From the NCBI GenBank assembly GCA_949284445.1, contig CASDVP010000001.1:62001-126000 (forward strand): a stretch of 64,000 nucleotides of DNA. The letters run 5' to 3'. This DNA comes from an uncultured Bacillota bacterium (lineage in GTDB: Bacteria; Bacillota_I; Bacilli_A; RFN20; CAG-288). The notes beneath the pieces are model-generated. The model worked only from the letters and a program-made list of their open reading frames with translations, ran no database searches and was not told where the DNA came from. How positions within the stretch are numbered: the stretch's first letter is position 1; every line of letters starts with the position of its first letter. The position numbers were made by a program, and so were the translations under genes. Positions 42,858-51,258 of this stretch are shown in pieces.

Positions 42858-45212
42858 ATGGACATAAAACAACAGATAAAGAATCTCAATCATAAAGATA
42901 AAGCCTCCCTTATAAGAGGTAAAGGCAACTGGAAAAGCAAAGGAAATAAAGAAATCAATTTAAGTCCTATCACTTTTTCTGATGGCCCGATAGGCATCAG
43001 AAAAGAGATTGAAAATTCTAATTATCTCCAAAAATCTATAACTGCGGTATGTTTTCCATCCGGCGCCTTATTAGGTCAGACTTTTAATCCTGATATCATT
43101 AAAAAGGTTGGTATAGAGCTAGGAAAAGAAGCTAGATATTATGATATTGATATTCTTCTAGGTCCAGCTATTAATATCAAAAGGAATCCGCTAGGTGGTA
43201 GAAACTTTGAATATTACAGTGAAGATCCTCATTTGACTGCCGAATTAGCTCAAGCATATGTTTCTGGTTTAGAAAGCCATGGTGTTGGTTCTTGCCTAAA
43301 ACATTTTTGTGCCAATTCTCAAGAAACTGATCGCATGACTATAAACGCTGTAATTGATGAAAGAACACTGCACGAAATCTATTTGTATGCATTTGAAGAC
43401 GTTATCTCAAACACTAAACCAACAGCAATCATGGCTAGTTATAACCTAGTCAATGGTATTCACATGACTGAACATAAAGCTTTATTATCTGACTATCTCA
43501 GAGATGAATTAAAATACGATGGTCTTATCATCTCAGATTGGTTTGCTGTATCAGACCCAGTCAAATCTGTGTTGAGCGGTTTAGACTTAGAAATGCCACA
43601 ATCTGGTGAAGTAAATTATGAAAAGGTTTATAGTGCAATAAGCGCCGATAAAGAGGTGGAAACAGCATGCGCTAAGGCTATTTCCCATTTAAAGAAAACA
43701 AGTGATAAATTACATAAAAGTAGCAATCAAAACGATGTAGACTTAGAAACAGGTCATGAGATCGCTAAAAAAGCTGCTTTAGAAGGTGTTGTGCTATTAA
43801 AAAACAAAGATAAGTTTTTGCCTTTAAAGAATTTCAAAGATACTTTAATCATTGGTGACTTGGCTATAAACCCGCATATTCAAGGAGGAGGTAGTTCACA
43901 TATCAACACTTATAAGACTGCTTCTTTCTTAGATTTGATTGATGAAACAGATCATGTGAGAGGATATGACTTACAAGACGAAAACAATAACGCTTATTTA
44001 AAGATAGCGATCGATAAAGCTAAGCAGTATAAAACGGTGATCGTTTTTCTTGGCTATTCTGATTCTGATGAATGTGAGAGCTTTGATAAAACTGATATTT
44101 CATTACCAAAAAATCAATTACAGTTAATAAAAGAACTCGCCAAATTGAAAGTGAATATAATAGCGATCATAGAAACAGGTTCAGTTTGTGAGATTCCATT
44201 CATAAATGATGTTGATGCTGTTTTATATGCTTCATTAGGAGGAGAAGCTATCAATGAAGCTTTATATGATTTGATATTAGGAATTAAAAATCCCTGCGGA
44301 CATTTAGCTGAAACTTTTCCGCTAAGACTAGAAGATAATCCCTCATATAATTATTTTCCTGGTGATGGTGTTAATGTCCTATATAAAGAAGCGTTGTATG
44401 TTGGTTATCGCTATTATCAAAGCTTTAATATCCCTGTTTTATTTCCTTTCGGATATGGGTTGTCTTACTCAGATTTTAAAATTGAGCATTGTTCTCTAAG
44501 TGATGGTTCTAATATAACCATCAAAGTAAAAATCAAAAACATCAGTCACGTCCCTGGAAAAGCGTGTGTTCAAGTTTATATCACTAAACCAGATGATTAT
44601 ATTTATAATCCTAAAAAAGAATTGATCGCATTCAGCAAACCCTTCTTACAAGCATACGAAGAACAAGAGATAACTCTAGTTATAGATAAAAAGAAGTTGT
44701 CTTATTTTGATATCGATTCAAATAGATATTTCCCTCTTTACGGAGATTATGTATTCACTATAGGCTTTAATGTATCTGATGATTCTTTTAAATTATATTA
44801 TTCTTTTAAAAAGCATAATTTTACTTATAAACCATCTTTATATGGAATTAGTGATATACATAGCATCAGTGACGAACAATTTAAAGCTTTATTTAAAGGT
44901 GAATTACCATTGATCAAAAGAAGCAAGCCTTTTGATTTAGAAACATCTTTAAATGAAGCTAAAAACAACGGATCTAAAGGTGCTAAGGCATTTATTTCTA
45001 TCGTCAGTAAAATCAAATCTGTTAAAAATAACAAAATTTACTTCAATAGTATTCTCAATTCACCTGTCAGAACTCTTGTTTATAACATGCCTGTCTTAGC
45101 TAAAAATAACTCTAAAGTGATATTAAACGTTCTAAATGATCATCATTATATCTGGAACTTATTGAAGTTATTTTTATCTATGGCTAAATACGCCTCAAAA
45201 TTATCTTCATAG
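42858..45212 (+). CDS. GH3 beta-glucosidase-like enzyme, cytoplasmic
   Basis: The 784-residue enzyme has the usual GH3 order: (beta/alpha)8 barrel with GPAINIKRNPLGGRNFEYYSEDP, KHFCANSQE and nucleophile Asp227 in IISDWFAV; an alpha/beta sandwich domain with a likely acid/base Glu407 in ECESFDKTD and FPFGYGLSYSDF; a fibronectin III-like domain; and an extra ~130-residue C-terminal tail of helices I do not recognise. No signal peptide is present, so it acts on imported oligosaccharides. GH3 members of this form are beta-glucosidases or xylosidases. It starts without a Shine-Dalgarno, from an apparently leaderless promoter. Confidence 0.93.
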   Translation: MDIKQQIKNLNHKDKASLIRGKGNWKSKGNKEINLSPITFSDGPIGIRKEIENSNYLQKSITAVCFPSGALLGQTFNPDIIKKVGIELGKEARYYDIDILLGPAINIKRNPLGGRNFEYYSEDPHLTAELAQAYVSGLESHGVGSCLKHFCANSQETDRMTINAVIDERTLHEIYLYAFEDVISNTKPTAIMASYNLVNGIHMTEHKALLSDYLRDELKYDGLIISDWFAVSDPVKSVLSGLDLEMPQSGEVNYEKVYSAISADKEVETACAKAISHLKKTSDKLHKSSNQNDVDLETGHEIAKKAALEGVVLLKNKDKFLPLKNFKDTLIIGDLAINPHIQGGGSSHINTYKTASFLDLIDETDHVRGYDLQDENNNAYLKIAIDKAKQYKTVIVFLGYSDSDECESFDKTDISLPKNQLQLIKELAKLKVNIIAIIETGSVCEIPFINDVDAVLYASLGGEAINEALYDLILGIKNPCGHLAETFPLRLEDNPSYNYFPGDGVNVLYKEALYVGYRYYQSFNIPVLFPFGYGLSYSDFKIEHCSLSDGSNITIKVKIKNISHVPGKACVQVYITKPDDYIYNPKKELIAFSKPFLQAYEEQEITLVIDKKKLSYFDIDSNRYFPLYGDYVFTIGFNVSDDSFKLYYSFKKHNFTYKPSLYGISDIHSISDEQFKALFKGELPLIKRSKPFDLETSLNEAKNNGSKGAKAFISIVSKIKSVKNNKIYFNSILNSPVRTLVYNMPVLAKNNSKVILNVLNDHHYIWNLLKLFLSMAKYASKLSS

Positions 45213-45213
45213 A

Positions 45214-45261
45214 AAAAGTCTGATCTCTCTCAAAACAAATTTAAGAGTAAATCAGACTTTT
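45214..45261. terminator. Bidirectional terminator, GH3 gene and lipoprotein gene
   Basis: Eleven-bp stem AAAAGTCTGAT/ATCAGACTTTT with an inner CTCT/AGAG pair. It lies two bases after the GH3 stop and serves both convergent genes. Confidence 0.85.
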
Positions 45262-45275
45262 AACCGGATAAGTGT

Positions 45276-46961
45276 CTATTTTTTAGTGATTGAAATCATT
45301 ACACCAGCAGTATAATCTGTGCCAGTAGACGAAGTTGTCGCATAAATGAATTCTAAGGTAATATCATAGCTGTTTTCACCAACTTCTACTGTCTTAGTAG
45401 CAATAAGATTCTCAGTATCAACTTCATATCCGCAATCCATAAACATACTGAAGTCAAGATTTAAAATAAGATTGAGATATGTGTTGACATCATCATCGGT
45501 AGAAACAGTAAAATTTGTACCTAATAAAGCACTATCATCTTGTAATGTATAAACACGACAGTCACCATAATAAAGAGGAATAGGTATCTCATGAACAATC
45601 TGATCTGCTTCGTCATCTGTGCAATCAGCTAAACCTAAATTTGCTTTAAGCTGATAATAATTGAAGTATTCATCAAATCTAATATAGTCAATCTCTTCTG
45701 GAATATCTAACCCGAAATCTTCAACGCCGCCGATTGATGTGAAAGAAACGACATATTGAGAAGGTAATTCATATCCGCTATAAATATAAACTGAATCAGC
45801 TGTAAAGGTGATTTCTGTTGCTGTGATACTGACAGTCAATGAAGTCACACTGCCAGTATCAAAAGGATCAAAAGCAGATAAAGAAGCTAATAAACTAGGA
45901 TATGTTGTTAGATTTAATGTGTAAGTACCATCGGTTCCTTTATCGAAAAAGACAGAAGAAATATTAAAATCAGGTAATCCACATCCATCTAAGAAATATC
46001 CGCTTTTATAATACATATCATTACTCAACTGAATGACGTTATGTAAAGCACCATCTCTCTCAACCATAATATCATCAGTATCTGAATCAACTAACACATT
46101 GCCAGAGACAGAAGCATTCATAATAGAAATAGGTTGTAATCCTGAACCCACATCAACAGAAAATGTTTCAGTCACTTGATAATTACCAGCCTGTAAAGAC
46201 TCCATAGCGGTATCAAAATCAGCATCGGTTTCACCAGTGTATACTTCTAATGGTGTGACAACATCTTCACCCAATTCATTTACAGTGGCTGTGACTGTAA
46301 CAGTCATGCTTCCTAATCCTTCAACATCATATGGCTCACTAGCAAAAGCATAGCCGACAATCTTAAAGCCATCAGTGACAACTTCTAACGATTTTAAAGC
46401 GAAACCATATCCACCGATCGCTTGAGTAGCAACTGCATTCTTCAACTCAGCAGATACTCCTTCTAAGTCTAATGTGAAATGATATTGTTCTGCAGCATTT
46501 AAAAAATCATCACTCTTTAGACCAGCAAAGAAATTACTGAAACTCTCTTGCCATTTTAATCCATCTATAGCTTGTGTCTCAACAGTGTTGCCTAGGCCGA
46601 TATAATTGCTTCCCGCAAGCACCACATCTCCTTCTGTTACCGGCTGATAATACTCATCATAATCAACCTCTTCTTTTTGAGGAGCACCATCTTCTGAAGC
46701 TGTATATGAAATAACATGGTATGTGTCTGAATCTGCTTCAACATCAATATAATTTTGCATCGTAAAAGATTCTGCTCCTGTCATTTCATAATCAACTTTA
46801 ACAAGGTTTTCAGATGAATAACCTTTAGCAGCTTGACTTAGCATCTCATCAGTTAGTGCATTAACAGCAACCGGTGTTGAACTTGTCTCTTTACAAGATG
46901 CTAATCCCGCTCCTGTTAATAATGCTAATGAAACTAAACTCAAAAATACTTTCTTTTTCAT
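45276..46961 (-). CDS. Large lipoprotein of unknown function
   Basis: The 561-residue protein starts with a lipoprotein signal (MKKKVFLSLVSLALLTGAGLASC) whose Cys23 is in a lipobox LASC. The mature part is acidic, rich in Asp, Ser, Thr and Tyr, and beta-strand patterned, with no motif I can assign. I chose the ATG at 46961 with AAAGGAGG ten bases upstream; the frame runs on to 47069 but has no ribosome site. Similar in style, but not clearly in sequence, to the lipoprotein at 47710-49620. Probably a surface protein. Confidence 0.75.
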   Translation of the reverse strand: MKKKVFLSLVSLALLTGAGLASCKETSSTPVAVNALTDEMLSQAAKGYSSENLVKVDYEMTGAESFTMQNYIDVEADSDTYHVISYTASEDGAPQKEEVDYDEYYQPVTEGDVVLAGSNYIGLGNTVETQAIDGLKWQESFSNFFAGLKSDDFLNAAEQYHFTLDLEGVSAELKNAVATQAIGGYGFALKSLEVVTDGFKIVGYAFASEPYDVEGLGSMTVTVTATVNELGEDVVTPLEVYTGETDADFDTAMESLQAGNYQVTETFSVDVGSGLQPISIMNASVSGNVLVDSDTDDIMVERDGALHNVIQLSNDMYYKSGYFLDGCGLPDFNISSVFFDKGTDGTYTLNLTTYPSLLASLSAFDPFDTGSVTSLTVSITATEITFTADSVYIYSGYELPSQYVVSFTSIGGVEDFGLDIPEEIDYIRFDEYFNYYQLKANLGLADCTDDEADQIVHEIPIPLYYGDCRVYTLQDDSALLGTNFTVSTDDDVNTYLNLILNLDFSMFMDCGYEVDTENLIATKTVEVGENSYDITLEFIYATTSSTGTDYTAGVMISITKK

Positions 46962-47174
46962 AAATCGAATATCCTCCTTTTGAGATTTGAAATTATTATA
47001 AAAAAGCAGTTTTGACAACATCCAAAAAATATAAAGAAAACACATTTGTTTATAGGTTAAAATAAACACATAAATATATGCTTTTTATTACTTTTTACTA
47101 AAAAAATATAATTTCGAGTGGCTTTTTAACCAAATTTAAAGTGTTTCAGAAACCCCTTACAAACACAATTATAA

Positions 47175-47480
47175 CAAGATTACCGATCAACTTTTGATAT
47201 TCAAAACATAGTCATTTTAGTGACAATTCCTTTAAACGAAGATGTCGCAAAAAGCCTCGATGTCGGTGTAAATGTCGGTGTAAATGTCGGTGTAAATAAG
47301 TTAGAGCAGACCGTTTTAGAAGAAATAATTAAAAATCCACAATTGAGTGCTGAAAATTTATCCCATCTAATAAATAAAAGCAAAAGAACTGCAGAGCGCT
47401 ACATTAAATCTTTACAAACGAAAGGATATCTTGAACGTATCGGCTCGGATAAAAATGGTTATTGGAAAATATTAAAATAG
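47175..47480 (+). pseudogene. C-terminal remnant of an AlbA_2-type regulator
   Basis: The frame is open only from a TAA at 47172. Its product runs IPLNEDVAKSLDVGVNVGVNVGVN followed by a winged helix (LEEIIKNPQLSAENLSHLINKSKRTAERYIKSLQTKGYLERIG). This is the tail of AlbA_2/HATPase_c_4 regulators, where a VGVN-type linker joins the ATP-binding domain to the helix. The AlbA_2 and ATPase domains are missing. A GTG at 47220 could start an 86-residue product, but no ribosome site is seen. The intact relative is at 41146-42603. Confidence 0.75.
47261..47296 (+). repeat. 12-bp tandem repeat encoding VGVN
   Basis: GATGTCGGTGTAAATGTCGG begins a run of three near-perfect copies of GTCGGTGTAAAT, giving VGVNVGVNVGVN. 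This is a coding linker repeat of the regulator family. Confidence 0.85.
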
Positions 47481-47640
47481 TTTTCTTTATTTGCTCTAAT
47501 TTCAATCCACCACAACATATGGCTTTTAACACTAATCATATTAAAAAATCAACATTCTAAAAACAACGGATTATTTTAGAAAATATCAAACTAGTTTATA
47601 TTTTATTAACCTCTATTGAGAATAAAATTGTATAAGTAAA

Positions 47641-47690
47641 AAACTGCAACATTCCTTAACAATATGTTGAGGTTTGTTGCAGCTTTTTTT
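47641..47690. terminator. Bidirectional terminator after the lipoprotein gene at 47710
   Basis: Stem CTGCAACA/TGTTGCAG with an imperfect inner CTTAACA/TGTTGAG helix. T runs exist on both sides, so it can end transcripts from the regulator remnant (+) and the lipoprotein gene (-). Confidence 0.85.
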
Positions 47691-47709
47691 ACTAATTATA
47701 GAGATTCAA

Positions 47710-49620
47710 TTAAGCAGCGATTTGATCTAAGATGGCTTGATTTAATGAATATGAAGTGCCTTTACTAAATTGATAAACCATATTATAAGCAAAGAAATTT
47801 CCTGAATTAGTCGGGTCAAACAATAAAGAAATGGTTAAGCTTGACACTTGCTCAGCAGCTTTTGTTGGAGTAAGCATTACATAAAGATCAGTAATACCAG
47901 GGAATTGTTCAAGTGTTTGGTCATAAACACCCATATATTCGAAGTACAATTTAGCTAAATCATCATTATCAGTACCATATGTACCTTCAGGCACATTAAA
48001 TGCTACGTTATCAGTAAAATTGATTAACACATCTTTGCTAAACAAACCACTTGCTCCTAAATAACCAAAAACTTGATAAAACTCTTCTTGAGTCGCTTCA
48101 GTTAAAGTTGAGCCATTGATTAATTTAACCCCTAAAGTTGGTTTGCCATCAAGATGGGAAATCAATGAGCCTTCTGATAATTCATATGATATGGTGTCCC
48201 CATAGATTTTATTATCTTTAAGATAATAAACAGCAGATTTAATACTGGAAATATCTACACCAGCATCGACAAAAGCACTCACACCCTCATAATCATAGAC
48301 CTGAGAAATAAAGTAATTAGGTGCGTAATAATCTGTTAAATTGAATGATTCAACATAATCATTTGAATAAGAACCAGTGAAGCTATAGTTGTTGGTGTCA
48401 ATAGCAGTAATCAAATCACTTAATACTTGTGCTAATTCAGGCGTATATGGTTTTAAAGAAGCGATATCAGCTTGGATATCAGTTGGAACACCAGTGCCAG
48501 AAATATCATCTAGTGTAGTCGTTCCAACATTGCTGACTGTAGCTGTAGCTGTTATTTCACCGACTGAATCGTCAGTATATGTAAATGTAGCTATGAAAGT
48601 ATTTGCACTTGTTACAGTAATTGTCGTATCAATATTGGTTGAAAATCCGAGATATGATGCATCGTTAGTTAATTGATAAACAAGCATTTGGAAATAAGAA
48701 GACACAGATTGGAATAATCCACATTCAGCAAACAAAAGAGCAGTATTTTCTTCAGTACCAACAATTTCATAAGTGTTATCACTGCGTTTCTCACTTGGTA
48801 AAACACTAGTATCAATGACAGCCAAACTTGTAAAGTATGGATTTGCACTTGTTACTGAAGAAACACCAGAGCCATCAAAATTATCTTTTGTTAAAAAGCC
48901 AGTTGCACCTTTTACACGGTAAGCGTTTTCAACAACATTATTTTGGTTATCATATTGTAAATAAGTGACGCTTCCATCATCCAAAGCTACTAATCCCCAA
49001 TTAGATCCATAAATAGGTTCACCAGATGGATTTTCATTAAAGTTCATAGTATCGCCATTTTCGTCAATTGCACTATACATAGGTGCATTTTCACCAGAAG
49101 GAAAAGTGAGGTAATTGAGTAAGGCATTTTCTGTTAAAACAGTTGTCTGAGTTGGTATATCTTCTTCATTGATACTATCTCCAGTAATCTCAGTAGTAAT
49201 AGTGTAGTTATGAGCTGTATTAAGAGTGGAGAAAACCTCAGGTAAAGTAGGTAATGCTTCACCGACAGTGACTGTACAAACAGCTTTCACATCTGGATTG
49301 ACAACAGAAGTCGCTGTGATAGTAGCAGTGCCGATAGCTTTAGCGGTGAAAGAAACGTTAGTAGCGCCTGTGGTTGTAGTGGTGAATTCGATGATTTCTT
49401 CATTGTCAGTAGTGAAGTTAGACATGAAGTTACTGATGGATTCAGAAGAGTTGACTGTAGATCTTAATGTGTAGGTTCCACCAACTTCTGCTTGAATAGT
49501 ATTACGATTCAATTCAACAGTGACAGCAGGATAATCAGGTTGGCAAGAAACCAATGTGGCAGTACCAGTACCTGCTAGTAAAGCTAGGGCGGTTATACCT
49601 AAAATCATTTGTTTTTTCAT
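47710..49620 (-). CDS. Large lipoprotein with bacterial Ig-like (Big_2) domain
   Basis: The 636-residue protein starts MKKQMILGITALALLAGT with a lipobox ending at Cys26 (LVSC). Residues ~33-120 form a Big_2 immunoglobulin-like domain (VEVGGTYTLRSTVNSS, FTAKAIGTATITATS, VKAVCTVTV). The rest is beta-rich and unassigned, with a repeated style shared by the neighbouring lipoprotein. Big_2 domains are common in surface adhesins and in the OppA of this same window. GGAGG lies before the ATG. A cre-like site lies about 190 bp upstream, hinting at carbon control. Confidence 0.8.
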   Translation of the reverse strand: MKKQMILGITALALLAGTGTATLVSCQPDYPAVTVELNRNTIQAEVGGTYTLRSTVNSSESISNFMSNFTTDNEEIIEFTTTTTGATNVSFTAKAIGTATITATSVVNPDVKAVCTVTVGEALPTLPEVFSTLNTAHNYTITTEITGDSINEEDIPTQTTVLTENALLNYLTFPSGENAPMYSAIDENGDTMNFNENPSGEPIYGSNWGLVALDDGSVTYLQYDNQNNVVENAYRVKGATGFLTKDNFDGSGVSSVTSANPYFTSLAVIDTSVLPSEKRSDNTYEIVGTEENTALLFAECGLFQSVSSYFQMLVYQLTNDASYLGFSTNIDTTITVTSANTFIATFTYTDDSVGEITATATVSNVGTTTLDDISGTGVPTDIQADIASLKPYTPELAQVLSDLITAIDTNNYSFTGSYSNDYVESFNLTDYYAPNYFISQVYDYEGVSAFVDAGVDISSIKSAVYYLKDNKIYGDTISYELSEGSLISHLDGKPTLGVKLINGSTLTEATQEEFYQVFGYLGASGLFSKDVLINFTDNVAFNVPEGTYGTDNDDLAKLYFEYMGVYDQTLEQFPGITDLYVMLTPTKAAEQVSSLTISLLFDPTNSGNFFAYNMVYQFSKGTSYSLNQAILDQIAA

Positions 49621-49729
49621 AGAATAAAAAACCTCCTAAAAAATAGACAATGAAAATCATATCAAAAAAGTTGATGATAAAAAGTGGACACAAAATCAAT
49701 CTCAGCAGATGATCATTTTGTATTTTCTT

Positions 49730-49756
49730 AAAAAATGCCGATTTTATCGGCTTTTT
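49730..49756. terminator. Short terminator between opp operon and lipoprotein gene
   Basis: Stem GCCGAT/ATCGGC with a three-base loop, flanked by an A run and a T run so it can act on either strand. It lies ~110 bp upstream of the lipoprotein start, downstream of the cre-like site. Confidence 0.75.
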
Positions 49757-49806
49757 AAGACTTTTTTATACTTTTTGTTAAAGTTGTATATTTTATTTTT
49801 TTATCG

Positions 49807-49820
49807 TGAAAGCGCTTTAT
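49807..49820 (-). promoter_or_regulatory. CcpA/LacI-type (cre-like) operator
   Basis: ATAAAGCGCTTTCA on the minus strand matches the cre consensus at 12 of 14 positions (the initial TG is AT). Same AAAGCGCTTT core as the site at 25594. Confidence 0.5.
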
Positions 49821-49851
49821 ACACATCAAGTCTACATATGCTGTTCTTAAC

Positions 49852-49898
49852 AAAAACAGCTATTATCCACTTTCTTCTAATAGCGATAATAGCTGTTT
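49852..49898 (-). terminator. Terminator of the opp operon
   Basis: Thirteen-bp stem AAACAGCTATTAT/ATAATAGCTGTTT, with a 19-base loop and a T run on the minus strand. It overlaps none of the oppF frame; the stop is at 49903. Confidence 0.9.
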
Positions 49899-49902
49899 GT
49901 TT

Positions 49903-51258
49903 TCAGTTGATACCTAAACGACGATTTTCTTCTTCTTTTCTAGCGTTTTCTTCATCTTCTTTTTTGATCAAATCTTGATACTTGATCATTTCAGAATCAG
50001 AAGCTAATACGAAGTGACCAGGAACTATCTCTCTAAATGTTGGCTTTTCGATAGAATAATCGTGTTCTTTAGCAGGATTATAGACGATTCTCTTTCTCTT
50101 CTTTTCACTGAGCGGGTCGGGTTTAGGAATAGCAGATAACAAAGCTCTTGTATATGGATGTAAAGGATGTTTAAAGAGTTCATCAGAAGTGGCTAATTCA
50201 ACCATTTCACCGAAGTACATGACAGCGATGCGATCACAAAAGTATTTGACGACAGATAAGTCATGAGCGATGAACATGATGGTCAAGCCTCTCTCTTCTT
50301 TTAAACTGTTCAAGAGGTTGATGATCTGAGCTCTGATAGAAACATCCAAAGCCGAAATAGGTTCATCACAGATCAAGAATTCTGGGTTCATGACTAACGC
50401 TCTTGCGATACCGATTCTCTGTCTTTGACCACCTGAGAATTCATGTGGATAACGCGAACAATAATCAGAGATCAACCCGACTTCTTCAAGAACTTTAACA
50501 GCTTTTTCATGATTCTGATTCTTGTTTCTAAAGCCTTGAATCTTTAAGCCTTCTTGAATGATGTCTTCGACAGTCATTCTCGGATCTAGTGAATCGATAG
50601 GATCTTGGAAGATCATCTGCATCCTGCTCATCAGTTTGCGATTGACATGATGGTTATCAAATTTGATCTGTTTGATCTTCTTGCGTTGTTCAGTTTTGAT
50701 ATCAGATATTCTTTTTTCGATGCTTTGAATCTCTTTTTGATATCGGTTTTCAACCTCTTGAATCTCTTTTTGGGATTCAGGTGTTGAAGAAGAATCCATC
50801 TCCGATAATTCATTCTTGAGATTTTGTCTCAATTCTTTGATCTTATTATTGCCTTTGATCCTAGACCATTTGATCTCTTTTTCATTCCAGCGGCTACCAG
50901 CATTGATTCTGAAGCCTTTGAAATAGATTGAGCCAGAAGTGATGTTATATAAGCGGATGATGCTTCTACCAGTGGTGGTTTTACCACAACCAGATTCACC
51001 GACTAAACCGAAGCATTCACCTTTTTTAACATCAAAAGAGATGTCATGAACAGCTTTTAATTTCTTGCCCTCACCCAAAGGAAAGAACATCTTTAAATGT
51101 CTGACAGATAAAATCGTATCACTCAAAGCTAAATCCTTTTTAAAAGAGACGCCATGAGTATCCATCTTCTTGTCTAAACCTTTGACAAGAATCTGCTCTA
51201 AAGGATTTTTTTGATTTTCGATCGCTTTCTTTTGCTTTTTACTTGATGTCTTCGACAT
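49903..51258 (-). CDS. oppF: Oligopeptide ABC transporter ATPase with coiled-coil insert
   Basis: The 451-residue ATPase has Walker A GESGCGKT (87-94), Q-loop FQDP (217-220), signature FSGGQRQR and Walker B FLICDEP, then the oligopeptide-transporter C-terminal segment (LFKHPLHPYTRALLSAIPKPDP). It powers peptide import with OppD. An insert of about 88 residues (~120-207), predicted coiled coil, separates Walker A from the Q-loop, where classical OppF has only a short loop. Mycoplasma Opp ATPases also carry insertions. It overlaps oppD by 20 bases and is last in the operon, followed by a strong terminator. Confidence 0.93.
   Translation of the reverse strand: MSKTSSKKQKKAIENQKNPLEQILVKGLDKKMDTHGVSFKKDLALSDTILSVRHLKMFFPLGEGKKLKAVHDISFDVKKGECFGLVGESGCGKTTTGRSIIRLYNITSGSIYFKGFRINAGSRWNEKEIKWSRIKGNNKIKELRQNLKNELSEMDSSSTPESQKEIQEVENRYQKEIQSIEKRISDIKTEQRKKIKQIKFDNHHVNRKLMSRMQMIFQDPIDSLDPRMTVEDIIQEGLKIQGFRNKNQNHEKAVKVLEEVGLISDYCSRYPHEFSGGQRQRIGIARALVMNPEFLICDEPISALDVSIRAQIINLLNSLKEERGLTIMFIAHDLSVVKYFCDRIAVMYFGEMVELATSDELFKHPLHPYTRALLSAIPKPDPLSEKKRKRIVYNPAKEHDYSIEKPTFREIVPGHFVLASDSEMIKYQDLIKKEDEENARKEEENRRLGIN

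Noticed and set aside
50605-50813. Paired 60-residue ORFs within oppF
   Set aside because: They lie over the coiled-coil insert in other frames; the low-complexity codons produce open frames by chance.
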